A stretch of 58,882 nt of DNA from an uncultured Acidobacteriia bacterium (GTDB lineage: Bacteria > Acidobacteriota > Terriglobia > Bryobacterales > Bryobacteraceae), in the NCBI GenBank assembly GCA_903925975.1, contig CAIYHG010000096.1:1-58882 (forward strand), written 5' to 3'. Below, in pieces: positions 8,319-18,302 of this stretch (position 1 is the stretch's first letter; each line of letters opens with the position of its first letter). The translations under genes and the position numbers were made by a program. The notes under the pieces were generated by a model. The model worked only from the letters and a program-made list of their open reading frames with translations, was not told the DNA's origin and ran no database searches.

Positions 8319-9943
8319 CGCACCGAACTCCCGATTGTCACCTCTTTGGTTTCCCCGTCGCCGACCAATACGGAAACTCCACCAGTAAGAGTTGCCAGAA
8401 ACGCAGGGTTTCTGTACTCGACTTCGGTTCCTTCCGGAAGCGCGTACAGCGTGTAGGAACCCGGAGCTAGATTACTGAAGTTGAATACGGCTGGCCCCGC
8501 CCCTCCTCTACGATAGGACCTTTGTGCATACGGCCCGGTGGACTGGGGAAACTGCGGGGCCAGAAGGATCATCCAGCCAGCGGAGCTGACCTCTTCATTT
8601 ACCATCCCAGAAATCTTTCCTCCTCCCGGCGAAACCGCGATTTGGATCGGCAGCGGACTCACGCCGGGCTGCACGCTCAGAACCGGGCTAGTCAGCAGAT
8701 TCTGACTGCCGGCGGTAGCGTACCTGGCATATCCGCCAGAACAAGTGATCGCAGCACGGTAGGCTCCTGGAAGTACGCTCGAAATCTTCCGGTCGGGTTG
8801 GAACGGCAGGCCGCCCTCCATCAATACTTTGGAATAGAGAAGATTTCCCAGAGGTTGGAGCGAAACCTCGCAGGCAACAGGCCGGGGCTTTGCTCCGGGA
8901 GAGGTCGTCAAATCCGTGATCTGAGTTAGCACCGGAATGTCTACAGCCGGCGACAAGCGGGCGACTACGCCGTCCAAATCAGAGCCAGCAACTGCCAGCC
9001 TGACCTCGGCCCGGGCCTGATCCTGCGTTATGCGGAGAGTGTATGCGCCTGGAAGAACATCCTGAATCTCGAATTCGCCCGTGTCGCCATTGAGGAGTAC
9101 CTTGCTGTTCCAATCCAACAGATCCGGATCGGCGCCGACCAGTTCGAAGACGGCGCTACGCCGGTTGACGTAGTTCCCTATCGAGCCCCTAACCTTGAAG
9201 GCGGGAAGCACCGTAAGCGCAAAGTCGGCCCGCACGGTCGCGCCAGGATCGAGCCGCACCGGCTTGGCGGAATTGTACTTGGAGCCGCCCCCGAAATACA
9301 CCGGCGCGAAACCTTCATGCGGCGGGCTCTTGCGCATAGTGGCGCTGATATACATCGAGGCTTCGCCGGCCCGGATATCGGCCTTGACGTAATAGCTGCC
9401 AGGCTCCAGACTCGAAGCCCGGTATACACCGCGGTCATCCGTAGGCCATGCGCGAAACGAGCCAATTTGGAGGTTCCCATCATCGGCCTTGAGGCTGAAA
9501 ACCAGCACCCGCACACCAATCACGGGGCGGCCGTCCTGATCCAGAACAGTGCCTGTTATGGCCCCCAAGGGCGAGAGTTGAAGCTCAACGTCTTCAACGG
9601 ATGGCCCCAGCTTCACTTCGCGTCGAGCGGACAAAACGGTGTCAGCGGCAAACCCGGGCTTGCTGGCGCCGACGCTGCATAAGCCTGGAGGAAGCCCGGA
9701 AAAGCGGAAGTCGCCGAAATCGTCCGTGAACGTCGCGCGAGTCGTGGTTCGAGCAGTTTCCGCCCGGGAGCCGATTGAACTTGGAAGGGATCGATCGGTA
9801 ATTTGGACGAGCGCGCGCCGGATCGGCACGCCGGTTGCTGAATTAGTTACTCTCCCGGCGACAGAGTAAGTGGGTTCCTCTTGGGCAACCGCGCTTGCCG
9901 CGAGAATGAGCCACGGCAGCAAACCAACCCAGTAAGTCCGCAT
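8315..9943 (-). CDS. Secreted carboxypeptidase-regulatory-like domain protein (upstream copy)
   Basis: 542 residues with a signal peptide (WLILAASAVAQ). The first domain, YSVAGRVTNSATGVPIRRAL, is a carboxypeptidase-regulatory-like beta sandwich, followed by a second unit (ITGTVLDQDGRPVIGVRVLV) and several degenerate units toward the C terminus with GSYTLYALPEGTEVEY. It has the same order of parts as the downstream gene, to which it is joined by a 4-base overlap. No catalytic residues are recognisable. Probably exported to the periplasm or outer surface; function unknown. Confidence 0.8.
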   Translation of the reverse strand: MRTYWVGLLPWLILAASAVAQEEPTYSVAGRVTNSATGVPIRRALVQITDRSLPSSIGSRAETARTTTRATFTDDFGDFRFSGLPPGLCSVGASKPGFAADTVLSARREVKLGPSVEDVELQLSPLGAITGTVLDQDGRPVIGVRVLVFSLKADDGNLQIGSFRAWPTDDRGVYRASSLEPGSYYVKADIRAGEASMYISATMRKSPPHEGFAPVYFGGGSKYNSAKPVRLDPGATVRADFALTVLPAFKVRGSIGNYVNRRSAVFELVGADPDLLDWNSKVLLNGDTGEFEIQDVLPGAYTLRITQDQARAEVRLAVAGSDLDGVVARLSPAVDIPVLTQITDLTTSPGAKPRPVACEVSLQPLGNLLYSKVLMEGGLPFQPDRKISSVLPGAYRAAITCSGGYARYATAGSQNLLTSPVLSVQPGVSPLPIQIAVSPGGGKISGMVNEEVSSAGWMILLAPQFPQSTGPYAQRSYRRGGAGPAVFNFSNLAPGSYTLYALPEGTEVEYRNPAFLATLTGGVSVLVGDGETKEVTIGSSVR

Positions 9944-10056
9944 TCGGCGTTCCTGAAACAGGCAATCATACCAGGAATACCCGATTCATGGCTGGGAGGA
10001 TTATCTGCGGCCTTGCCGGCACTCTACCGGCACACGCGCGTGGTCCAGCGGCGCGA

Positions 10057-10716
10057 TTACGCCTTGCGGTGATGCTCGAGTTCGTGTTCGGAGATCAACT
10101 GGCGCAGTTTCTCCTCGAGTTCGGAGACACGCTTCACTAGATCTTCGATCGCCTGGCCTTCCGGGTCGGGCAGGTTACCGTGTTCCAGAACGCCGTTCTC
10201 GCCTCGGATCCGGACCACTCGCCCGGGAATGCCGACGACCGTAGAGTGGTCTGGAACGGGATGCACCACTACGGAGCCGGCGCCGATCTTCACGTCGTCG
10301 CCGATCAGGATATTCCCCAGGATCTTCGCTCCCGATCCCACCACAACGCGATTTCCCAAGGTGGGATGCCGCTTACCCTTCTCGTTGCCCGTGCCGCCTA
10401 GAGTCGCCCCCTGGTAGATCAGAACGTCGTCGCCCACCTCGGCCGTCTCGCCGATCACTACTCCCATGCCGTGGTCGATGAAGAAGCGCCGGCCGATCGT
10501 CGCTCCGGGGTGAATCTCAATCCCGGTGAAAAAGCGGCCGAGCTGCGAGATGAGGCGCGGCAGGAAAGGCACTCCGGCCTTGTACAGGCGGTGCGAAAGC
10601 CGGTGCGCCAGAATCGCATGAAAGCCGGGGTAACAGAAGAAGATTTCGAGGACGCTCTTCGCGGCCGGATCTTCCCGGAAGATCGTATCGATCTGTTCCT
10701 TGATGGCTCGAAACAT
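10057..10716 (-). CDS. cysE: Serine O-acetyltransferase
   Basis: 219 residues; makes O-acetylserine from serine and acetyl-CoA, the first committed step of cysteine synthesis. A short helical N-terminal part (residues 1-60, ending [17 protein letters not shown]) is followed by the left-handed beta-helix: [38 protein letters not shown], and [22 protein letters not shown]. The His of the DHG segment is the expected catalytic base. Length fits the short Bacillus-type CysE. It lies 21 bases after nuoI at the end of the minus-strand run that starts with gyrA. Confidence 0.93.
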   Translation of the reverse strand: MFRAIKEQIDTIFREDPAAKSVLEIFFCYPGFHAILAHRLSHRLYKAGVPFLPRLISQLGRFFTGIEIHPGATIGRRFFIDHGMGVVIGETAEVGDDVLIYQGATLGGTGNEKGKRHPTLGNRVVVGSGAKILGNILIGDDVKIGAGSVVVHPVPDHSTVVGIPGRVVRIRGENGVLEHGNLPDPEGQAIEDLVKRVSELEEKLRQLISEHELEHHRKA

Positions 10717-10737
10717 GCGGTAGTTCCGCCTGTTGGA

Positions 10738-11238
10738 TTAGTGCCTTGCCGGTTCTTCCGCTGCGGCGCGGACTGGTTTGGCTCCGGCCGGCATGGCCGC
10801 CAGCATGTCTACTTTACGCTTGACCAAAGTCGCCGTATTGAAGCTGGCCGATTCAAACCCGTGGCCGTGAGTGATCGCGTCGGTGGGACAGGCCTCAACG
10901 CAATAGCCGCAAAAGATGCAGCGGTTGTAATCGATGTTATAGACGGTCGCGTAGCGCTCGCCGCCGGAGATCCGCACTTGCTCCGTATTCTCGGCGGCTT
11001 CGATATAGATGCAATTCGAAGGGCACGCAGCGGCGCAGAGGAAGCAGGCCACGCATTTTTCGAGGCCGTTCTCATCGCGCTGCAACACGTGCGTGCCGCG
11101 GAAGCGTTCCTCGAACAGAGGCGGCTCGTCGGGATAGTTGTCGGTCACGGTGGGAGACAACATCTCCTTCAACGTGACGCCCATGCCCTTAGCGACGGAT
11201 GCCGCTGCGCCGAGTATGTCCCCAATAGGATTTGTCAT
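10738..11238 (-). CDS. nuoI: NADH-quinone oxidoreductase subunit I (ferredoxin-type)
   Basis: 166 residues. Two 4Fe-4S motifs are clear: CVACFLCAAACPSNC and CIFCGYCVEACPTDA, spaced as in NuoI, which carries clusters N6a and N6b in the peripheral arm of complex I. The N-terminal GMGVTLKEML and TDNYPDEPP segments and the ERFRGTHVLQRDENG stretch match NuoI rather than a free ferredoxin. No other nuo genes are nearby, so this is a detached or additional copy. It sits between a peroxiredoxin-like gene and cysE. Confidence 0.88.
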   Translation of the reverse strand: MTNPIGDILGAAASVAKGMGVTLKEMLSPTVTDNYPDEPPLFEERFRGTHVLQRDENGLEKCVACFLCAAACPSNCIYIEAAENTEQVRISGGERYATVYNIDYNRCIFCGYCVEACPTDAITHGHGFESASFNTATLVKRKVDMLAAMPAGAKPVRAAAEEPARH

Positions 11239-11301
11239 CGACTACCTTTATCTTAGCCTGATCGTAGCGTGGCTCCGGACCGGAGCCTAATTGCGGGACC
11301 C

Positions 11302-11793
11302 TCAACCAGCCTTCCATTCGGGCAAGTTGCGGTCCTCCTGAAGGAACGGCTGCACCCCCGCCATCGCTCCCAGTTTCGCCACTTCCGCTTTGCGCCAACC
11401 TTCTACCGCGCGCGCCACCGTGCCACCAGGTTCTACCAGAAACCAGGTTGGGACGGAAGAAACTCCGTAGGCGTTGCTGACCGGGAAACCCTTGGCTTCG
11501 TCGTCCAGCAGCATGGGAAACGCCAGTCTGAATCTGCGGCTGAACTCACGAGTATCGCGAGCGTCGTTTTGCGAAATACCGTAGACCGGAAGTCCGCCGG
11601 AGGCATGAATACGGTCCAGAAAAGGAAAGGTCAACTGGCATACGGGGCAACTCACCTTGAAAAACACCAGCACCACGGGACCGTTGGCCGTTAGCTCGGC
11701 CAGCGAGACTTCGCCGCCTTCCAACCGGTCGAGCCGGAGATCCGGAGCTTTCTCGCCCATCTGGGGAAGCTCCTGCCGCGTACCGGATGCCAT
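11302..11793 (-). CDS. Peroxiredoxin/TlpA-like thioredoxin-fold protein
   Basis: 163 residues. It starts APDLRLDRLEGGEVSLAEL, as in AhpC/TSA and redoxin proteins. The active-site strand reads VLVFFKVSCPVCQLTFPFL, a CPVC redox pair rather than the single peroxidatic Cys of a typical 2-Cys peroxiredoxin. The cis-proline region is SSVPTWFLVEPGG. There is no signal peptide, so the protein should act in the cytoplasm as a thiol-disulfide reductase or peroxidase. It lies 18 bases downstream of lipA, probably co-transcribed. Confidence 0.82.
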   Translation of the reverse strand: MASGTRQELPQMGEKAPDLRLDRLEGGEVSLAELTANGPVVLVFFKVSCPVCQLTFPFLDRIHASGGLPVYGISQNDARDTREFSRRFRLAFPMLLDDEAKGFPVSNAYGVSSVPTWFLVEPGGTVARAVEGWRKAEVAKLGAMAGVQPFLQEDRNLPEWKAG

Positions 11794-11811
11794 TTCAGAT
11801 TCCGCCCTTCA

Positions 11812-12690
11812 TCACTTCTTATTCTCGCCCGCCGCCCGGTCGGCGTGGTAGGAACTGCGCACCAGCGGCCCGGCCTCCACATGCGCAAAACCCATTTCGA
11901 GGCCTGCCCGCCGCAATTCGTCGAACTCCTCGGGCGGAGCGTAGCGCACAATCGGAAGATGCTTGGGAGAGGGGCTGAGATACTGCCCCAGGGTAACTAT
12001 CGAGACTCCGCTCGCCCTCAGATCGCGCATCACCTGCAGGACTTCCCCGCCCGCTTCCCCCAGCCCTAGCATGAGCCCGCTCTTGACGGGAATTGCGCCG
12101 CCGGCGGTTCGGGCGTGCGCGAGCACGGCCAGCGAGCGCTCGTACCGCGCGCCTGCCCGCACCTGCCGGTAAAGGCGCGGCACGGTTTCGATGTTGTGAT
12201 TGAACACATCCGGAGCGGCCTCGATCACGGTATCCACGGCTGACAGATTCCCCTGAAAATCGGGCGTGAGCACTTCCACGCCGCACGCCGGTACGCGTTC
12301 CCGGATGGCGCGAATCACCATCGCAAAGAGTTCCGCGCCGCCGTCCGGCCGGTCGTCGCGATTGACGCTGGTCACCACGGCGAATTTCAACCCCATGGCC
12401 TCAATCGCTTCGGCCACGCGCCGGGGCTCGTCGTAATCCACGGGAAGCGGAGCGCCTTTTTCCACGGCGCAGAACCCGCAGCGGCGCGTACACACGTTGC
12501 CCAGAATCATGAAGGTGGCCGTGCGATGGTTCCAGCATTCGCCCACGTTCGGGCAGGCGGCGCTTTCGCAAACCGTGTGCAGGCGGAGCCGGCCGATCAG
12601 TTCCTTGAGATCGCGGTAGTTCTCGCCGGCCGGCGCCGGAGCGCGCAGCCACCGGGGGCGTTCCACCTTGGGAGTGATTGAAACCAGCAT
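11812..12690 (-). CDS. lipA: Lipoyl synthase
   Basis: 292-residue radical SAM enzyme that inserts two sulfur atoms into octanoylated carrier proteins. The auxiliary cluster cysteines are in CESAACPNVGEC, and the radical-SAM cluster motif is CTRRCGFCAV (CxxxCxxC). Downstream are TSVNRDDRPDGGAELF and FNHNIETVPRLYRQVR, both family hallmarks, and the C-terminal RSSYHAD with the auxiliary-cluster Ser. Length is normal. The octanoyltransferase gene lipB is not in the window. Confidence 0.96.
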   Translation of the reverse strand: MLVSITPKVERPRWLRAPAPAGENYRDLKELIGRLRLHTVCESAACPNVGECWNHRTATFMILGNVCTRRCGFCAVEKGAPLPVDYDEPRRVAEAIEAMGLKFAVVTSVNRDDRPDGGAELFAMVIRAIRERVPACGVEVLTPDFQGNLSAVDTVIEAAPDVFNHNIETVPRLYRQVRAGARYERSLAVLAHARTAGGAIPVKSGLMLGLGEAGGEVLQVMRDLRASGVSIVTLGQYLSPSPKHLPIVRYAPPEEFDELRRAGLEMGFAHVEAGPLVRSSYHADRAAGENKK

Positions 12691-12751
12691 CCAACTACAT
12701 TCTATCGGCGCCCGAACTGCGTTGGCCTTCCGCCCGCGGGCGCCGAAGCGA

Positions 12752-13606
12752 TTAGGGCTGCTTCTTCTTGAGATTCAATACTTCGTTCAGAGACCCGGTG
12801 CGGTAGCCCTGCAGGTCGAGCGTAACGAACTTGAAGCCCAGGCCCTTGAAGACCTCCGTCAGGCGCCCGGCCATTTCCATGGTGAGCGCACGCGGCATCT
12901 CGTCGCGGGCAATCTCGATGCGGGCGAGTTCGCCGTGGTAGCGCACACGGAACTGGCGGAAGCCAAGGCTCTTCAGTTGCTCCTCGCCGTTCTCCACGAT
13001 CTTCACGTTTTCGATCGTGACCGGGGTCCCATAGGGAATCCGGGAACTCAGGCACGCCGAAGCCGGGCGGTCCCAGGTGGGCAGGCCCGCCTGGCGCGAC
13101 AATTCGCGAATTTCAGCCTTCGACATCCCCGCCTCGGCCAGCGGCGCCGCCACTTTGTGCTTGAATGCTGCGTTCTGCCCGGGCCGGTAATCGCCCGAAT
13201 CATCCGTGTTCACGCCGTAGATAATGTGCGCTATGCCACGCTCTTGCCCGAACTCTTCGAGGCGCGTAAACAGTTCGTCTTTGCAGTGGAAGCAGCGGTC
13301 GGGATTGTTCTGCGAGAACTTCGGGTTTTCGAACTCCCGCGTATCGATGTACTCGTGGACAATATCGTAGGCCGCTACAAAGGCCTCGGCTTCGCGCTTG
13401 TGCGAATTAGGAAGCGACGCCGAGTTAGCCGTAACCGCGATGGCGTTCTCCCCTAGAACGCGGCGCGCAGCCCAGGCCAGGTAGGCCGAATCGGTCCCTC
13501 CGGAAAAGGCCACGATCACCCGGCCCATTCCCTTCAGAATTTCAAACAGGCGCTCTTCTTTTTGGCGCAGTTGCACATCGTCGAGAATACCGGTCAAGGC
13601 GGCCAT
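12752..13606 (-). CDS. larE: ATP-dependent sacrificial sulfur transferase LarE
   Basis: 284 residues. The PP-loop is VIVAFSGGTDSAYLAWAA (about residues 31-48). DRCFHCKDELF and the later RPASACLSSRIPYGTPVT are conserved in LarE; the Cys of ACLSSR matches the sulfur-donating cysteine known from the Lactobacillus enzyme. LarE thiolates a nicotinic-acid-derived precursor to make the nickel-pincer cofactor of lactate racemase. The partner genes larB and larC are not in the window. It lies 70 bases downstream of gyrA, in line with lipA. Confidence 0.92.
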   Translation of the reverse strand: MAALTGILDDVQLRQKEERLFEILKGMGRVIVAFSGGTDSAYLAWAARRVLGENAIAVTANSASLPNSHKREAEAFVAAYDIVHEYIDTREFENPKFSQNNPDRCFHCKDELFTRLEEFGQERGIAHIIYGVNTDDSGDYRPGQNAAFKHKVAAPLAEAGMSKAEIRELSRQAGLPTWDRPASACLSSRIPYGTPVTIENVKIVENGEEQLKSLGFRQFRVRYHGELARIEIARDEMPRALTMEMAGRLTEVFKGLGFKFVTLDLQGYRTGSLNEVLNLKKKQP

Positions 13607-13676
13607 GCATTGTCCCCCAAATCGGGCGGGCCGGGAGCCCGCCTCATGTTCTTAGTTTACCGGATCTCGGCCGGCC

Positions 13677-16232
13677 TTACTGGATCGGCAGATCCTCCTG
13701 GCCGTTGCCCTCGCCGTTCCCGATGCCGCCCTCGGTTTCGGGCACCACGGAAGCCGCGGCGATCTTATCGCCATCGTCGAGCGAAACCAGCTTGACGCCC
13801 TGGCTGGACCGTCCCACCTGCCGGATGGTTCCGGCGTCGATGCGGATGATCTTGGCGTTCTGGCTGACAATCACCACTTCCGTATCGTCTTTCACCGTGA
13901 GTATGCCCACCACCTTGCCGGTCTTGGCCGTGGTCTTCATGTTGATCACGCCCTTGCCGCCGCGTGCGGTGAGCCGGTAGACGTCAAGCGGAGTGCGCTT
14001 GCCGAAGCCGTTCTCCGAGAAGGAAAGGATCACGCCTTCCTGGTCCACCACTTGCATGCCCACCAGGAAGTCGCCTTGGGCCAAGTCCATGGCTCGCACG
14101 CCGCGCGCCTGCCGCCCCATCGCCCGCACCTGGCTTTCGGCGAACCGGATGGCCTGCCCGTGATGCGATCCCAGGAAGATATAGTTTCCTACGCTGGCGA
14201 TTCGTGCGGCGATGAGTTCGTCGCCGTCGTCCAGGGTCACGGCGATGATGCCGCGCGCCATCGGATTATCGAACTCCGTGAGTTCCGATTTCTTGATCAC
14301 CCCGTGCTTGGTGACCATCACGATGAACTGGTCCGGCACGAACTCCTTGACCGACATAAACGCCTTGGCCGTCTCGTCCGGTTGCAGGTTGATCAGGTTG
14401 CTGATGTGCTTGCCCTTGCCCGATGTAGAGGCGTCCGGAATCTCGTAGGCCTTTAGCCAGTAGACCCGCCCGCGGCTGGTGAAGATGAGCATATAGCTGT
14501 GCGTCGAAGCTATAACCAGATGCTCCACCACGTCCTCGGCGCGCGTGCCCATGCCGATGCGGCCCTTGCCGCCGCGCGTCTGCCGGCGGTAGGTATCGAC
14601 GGCGGTGCGTTTCAAATACCCGCCGCGAGTGACCGTGACCGCCACGTCCTCCACCGCTACCAGGTCTTCCAGGCGCAACTCGCCGGTTTCCTCGATGATC
14701 TCGGTGCGGCGCGCGTCGCCGTACTCTTTTTGCACTTCCCTCAACTCGCCCAGAATGACTTCACGCAGCGCAGTCTCCGAACCGAGGATTTCCAGATACT
14801 CCGCGATGCGGCGCTGGATGTCGGCCAACTCATCGAGAATTTTCTGCTGCTCCATTCCCGTGAGGCGCTGCAATTGAAGTTCGATGATCGCCTGAGCCTG
14901 CTTTTCCGTAAACTCGAATGTCGCGATCAGGTTGTCGCGCGCTTCCCGTGGCGCCTTGGCCACGCGAATCAGGCGGATCACCTCGTCCAGGTTGTTCAGC
15001 GCCTTCTGGAAACCAACTAAGAGATGTTCCCTCTCGCGCGCCTTGCGCAATTCGAAATCGGTGCGCCTGCGAACTACGTCCTGGCGGTGGTCGATGAAAT
15101 ACTTGATTACGGCTATGATGCCGAGTTCGCGCGGCTGCCCGTTCACGATCGAGAGCATAATGACGCCGAACCCGGTTTGAAGCTGCGTGTGCTTATACAG
15201 ATTGTTCAGCACCACTTCAGCCTGCTCGCCGCGCTTCAGTTCGAAGACGATGCGCATGCCGTCGCGGTCGCTTTCGTCGCGAATATCGGAGACGCCTTCG
15301 ATCTTCTTCTCATTCACCAGCGAGGACGCCTGCTCGATCAGCTTCGACTTGTTGACCTGGTAGGGGATCTCGGTGACGATGATCTGCTCCCGGTCTTTGC
15401 CCATCCGCTCGATGGCAGCCTTGGCGCGCAGTTTGAGCTGCCCGCGGCCGCGCGTATACGCGTCGATAATGCCCTGGCGGCCCAAAATGTATCCGCCCGT
15501 GGGGAAGTCCGGCCCGGGAACCATCTCCAGAATCTTCGAGAGCGGCGCGTCCGGGTGCTGCAGCAGATAGATCGCCGCCGTGACCACCTCCGTCAGATTG
15601 TGCGGCGGAATGTTCGTCGCCATGCCCACCGCGATTCCCGACGACCCATTCACCAGCAGGTTCGGAATGCGCGTGGGCAGGACCTCCGGCTCCACCTCGC
15701 TCTCGTCATAGTTCGCGCGGAAATCGACCGTTTCCTTGTCGATGTCTACCAGCAGCGCGGTGGCGATGCGCGACAGGCGCGCTTCGGTGTACCGCATGGC
15801 CGCCGGCGGATCGCCGTCGATCGAGCCGAAATTTCCCTGCCCTTCCACCAGCGGATACCGCATGCTGAAGGGCTGCGCCATACGCACCAACGAATCGTAG
15901 ATGGCCGAGTCGCCGTGCGGGTGGTACTTGCCCATCACTTCGCCGGTGATCTTGGCGCACTTCCGCGTGGGCCTGTTCGGAGCGAGCCCCATTTCGGACA
16001 TGCCGAAGAGAATGCGCCGGTGCACGGGCTTCAATCCGTCGCGAACATCGGGAAGCGCCCGGCCCACAATTACGCTCATCGCGTAATCGAGGTACGAACG
16101 CCGCATTTCGTCTTCGATGTTGATCGGGACGAGGCTTTTATCGCCCCCGCCCCCGCTCGAACCGGGCAATGGAATCTGCCCTCCGCCGGGAGGCGTCGGT
16201 GGTACTTGCGGTGGTTGTCCTTGGTCGGCCAA
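13677..16232 (-). CDS. gyrA: DNA gyrase subunit A
   Basis: 851 residues; the DNA-cleaving subunit of gyrase. After a Pro/Gly-rich leader of about 35 residues the family start [32 protein letters not shown] appears in pieces. The quinolone-resistance region [19 protein letters not shown] keeps the Ser and Asp of sensitive enzymes. The active-site tyrosine segment is [11 protein letters not shown]. The C-terminal beta-pinwheel carries a QTRGGKG gyrase box. The start is a TTG at 16232 with AAGGAAG 8 bases upstream. The short acidic tail (NGEGNGQED) resembles the regulatory tail of other GyrA proteins. It heads the larE-lipA-redoxin-nuoI-cysE run. Confidence 0.96.
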   Translation of the reverse strand: MADQGQPPQVPPTPPGGGQIPLPGSSGGGGDKSLVPINIEDEMRRSYLDYAMSVIVGRALPDVRDGLKPVHRRILFGMSEMGLAPNRPTRKCAKITGEVMGKYHPHGDSAIYDSLVRMAQPFSMRYPLVEGQGNFGSIDGDPPAAMRYTEARLSRIATALLVDIDKETVDFRANYDESEVEPEVLPTRIPNLLVNGSSGIAVGMATNIPPHNLTEVVTAAIYLLQHPDAPLSKILEMVPGPDFPTGGYILGRQGIIDAYTRGRGQLKLRAKAAIERMGKDREQIIVTEIPYQVNKSKLIEQASSLVNEKKIEGVSDIRDESDRDGMRIVFELKRGEQAEVVLNNLYKHTQLQTGFGVIMLSIVNGQPRELGIIAVIKYFIDHRQDVVRRRTDFELRKAREREHLLVGFQKALNNLDEVIRLIRVAKAPREARDNLIATFEFTEKQAQAIIELQLQRLTGMEQQKILDELADIQRRIAEYLEILGSETALREVILGELREVQKEYGDARRTEIIEETGELRLEDLVAVEDVAVTVTRGGYLKRTAVDTYRRQTRGGKGRIGMGTRAEDVVEHLVIASTHSYMLIFTSRGRVYWLKAYEIPDASTSGKGKHISNLINLQPDETAKAFMSVKEFVPDQFIVMVTKHGVIKKSELTEFDNPMARGIIAVTLDDGDELIAARIASVGNYIFLGSHHGQAIRFAESQVRAMGRQARGVRAMDLAQGDFLVGMQVVDQEGVILSFSENGFGKRTPLDVYRLTARGGKGVINMKTTAKTGKVVGILTVKDDTEVVIVSQNAKIIRIDAGTIRQVGRSSQGVKLVSLDDGDKIAAASVVPETEGGIGNGEGNGQEDLPIQ

Positions 16233-16262
16233 AATTAGCTTCCTTATCTAATGCTAAGTCGC

Positions 16263-16268
16263 ATTATA
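16263..16268 (-). promoter_or_regulatory. Extended -10 promoter upstream of gyrA
   Basis: On the minus strand the sequence reads TGTTATAAT, a perfect TATAAT hexamer preceded by the extended TGn element. Transcription should start near 16256, giving a leader of about 24 bases before the gyrA TTG start. No good -35 element is visible. Confidence 0.55.
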
Positions 16269-16412
16269 ACAAGAATTTAGTGGCTATGGAACGAGATTCC
16301 AGCCGGGGCGCGATTTTGGCCGTTCGAACATCGGCCGAAGCGTCGAAAACCGGCCCCCGGACGCCGAAATTCCGGCCCCCTCCAGTGCTTGGAGGAATTG
16401 CGGGCGGGTTGG

Positions 16413-18020
16413 CTAGCGGATGAAGTGGTAGACCTCGAAAAAAGGCCGGCCGTAAGTATCGGAAATTGTCGCCACCGTCTCCCGGCGGTAGCCGTAAGTC
16501 CATGCGAAACGCGCCACGCGGTCGCTAGCCCCGCCGAAGAACTCGAACGGCGCCGTGTGTGCGATAAAGACGTGAGCCGGGCTCGCCGCGGCATCGAGAA
16601 TGGCCTTCGCATCGGGCGGCGCGCCTTCCGGGGCAGCGCCGAATATCGCTTCGACCGCCAGACCGCCATGGTCCAGAAGCCGCAGGTTCTCCACGATCCC
16701 CCAATCGGTGGCGTAGATCCGCGTGCTGTAATTCTGCCGCAAGAAGGTGGAAAGACCGAAGATGCCGTCGTTCCACCACTTCGATCCGCCATTCTGTCGC
16801 GCCATCCGGTAGTATTCGTTGAGTTGCAGCGCACCCGAAATGAGCATGATCGCCGTGAGGCACACAAGCGCCGGTGTCGCCGCGCGCCCCATGCGCCGGC
16901 AAAGCGCCGCCAGACAGATCGCCACCAGCATCACGGGAAGCGGCCATACCAGGATGGTGTGATGCGCGCTCGCTCCTGCGTTCATCGTGATAGCCATTTG
17001 TAGCCACTGCACGGCCATCGTGATCAGGCAGAACAGTGCGGCGCGAAGTTCCCACCCGCGCAAGAACGGAATGGCGAGCAGGGCCAGCCCGAACGCGTAG
17101 ATGAAGACGTTCTTCCGCGGGCGGCCAGCCAGTTCCGAAAGGCGCACCACGGCGTTCTGGAGCGGGCCCACCGGCGCGTGCGGTTTCGGAGTCTCGCCGT
17201 CCTCGGCAGTGAGATAACCGAAAAGCACCGAGCCGTCCAACGTCCTCTTCAGGTGCTCCACCTTTACCGGAAAGTCGGCCGTGGAATAGCCCTGACCCTT
17301 AAAGGTGGAGAGACCGGTATTCACGTTGTAAACAATCAGCGGTAGCGCACCCACCGAGAAGCCCGCGACCACAATGCCCAGCCGCCGAAAGCCGGTCACG
17401 CGCCAAATTTCTTTTCTAAACACGGCCAAAGCGGCCACTCCCGCGGCGCTTAACATCCATACGGCCAATGCCTTATCCCACATGCCGGCGCCCAGTAGGA
17501 ACGCCCCCCCAGCCAGCGCCCAATCACCACCCTGCTGATAGAATCGCAGTAGCAGAAGGGCGCCGCCCAAAAGCAGCAGGTGCTGCATGGCAACTGGTCC
17601 CCAATCGAAACAGGATGTGAGCAGGTAGGTTGAATCTAACGCCAGAAGCCAGCATCCAACCAAAGCGGTTCGGGACCCTGCGATGCGGCGCAGCAATAGG
17701 TAGAACACCCAAATACTGGCCGCTCCGGCGAGGAGTGCGGGGAAACGTAATACCCAGACCCCGGTTCCAAACACCTTGAAGAGCGGAAGCCAGAGCCAGG
17801 ATTTGAGTGTCCCCAGATAGCTCATTAGCATCAACGGGATTCTGAATCGCAACAGGTGAACGTCGTAGGAATCGTACGGCTGGAACCACGGAGAAGCGAA
17901 GAGAGCTTCATCGTTCTCCGTCCCCAGGAGAGGCAGGAATGCCGCTCCGGCGCCAACGAAGAAAATGCAGGCGGCTAGTGCAAGCAGGTTGGCTTTGGGG
18001 CGATCGGTATCGGTGCGCAC
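16413..18020 (-). CDS. Glycosyltransferase family 39-type membrane protein
   Basis: 535 residues. About ten hydrophobic helices follow a short cytoplasmic start. The first periplasmic loop has LLGTENDEALFASPWFQPYD, the acidic motif (here NDEA) that binds the lipid-phosphate sugar donor in ArnT/PMT-like enzymes. The C-terminal third, from about residue 420, is a soluble domain (GIVENLRLLDHGGLAVEA). It probably transfers sugars from a polyprenyl-phosphate donor on the periplasmic side; donor and acceptor are unknown. GTG start at 18020. A second GT39 gene lies at 47262-48743. Confidence 0.82.
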   Translation of the reverse strand: MRTDTDRPKANLLALAACIFFVGAGAAFLPLLGTENDEALFASPWFQPYDSYDVHLLRFRIPLMLMSYLGTLKSWLWLPLFKVFGTGVWVLRFPALLAGAASIWVFYLLLRRIAGSRTALVGCWLLALDSTYLLTSCFDWGPVAMQHLLLLGGALLLLRFYQQGGDWALAGGAFLLGAGMWDKALAVWMLSAAGVAALAVFRKEIWRVTGFRRLGIVVAGFSVGALPLIVYNVNTGLSTFKGQGYSTADFPVKVEHLKRTLDGSVLFGYLTAEDGETPKPHAPVGPLQNAVVRLSELAGRPRKNVFIYAFGLALLAIPFLRGWELRAALFCLITMAVQWLQMAITMNAGASAHHTILVWPLPVMLVAICLAALCRRMGRAATPALVCLTAIMLISGALQLNEYYRMARQNGGSKWWNDGIFGLSTFLRQNYSTRIYATDWGIVENLRLLDHGGLAVEAIFGAAPEGAPPDAKAILDAAASPAHVFIAHTAPFEFFGGASDRVARFAWTYGYRRETVATISDTYGRPFFEVYHFIR

Positions 18021-18302
18021 TTTTTGGGGATGGACTACATAGAAATGGTAGCATTCGGCCGATATGAGGGTTTGCGAGGCCGAAGATACGCCGACTAGCC
18101 AAAGAGAGTAGCGGCTGGATGTGTCCTTTGGTATGTTGATTGCTCCCTACTACGTTCGCGTGACCGTAGCTGGGTGAAATGGCGATTGGCGGAACCGAGG
18201 ATTGAAACTTTTGGTGGTCCCTTCGGCGTCTAATCCATGCGGAACGGAAAGCGGGAAGAAGACAGTCTGAGGGAACGGACCGGCTGACGAAGGAGATCGA
18301 CA

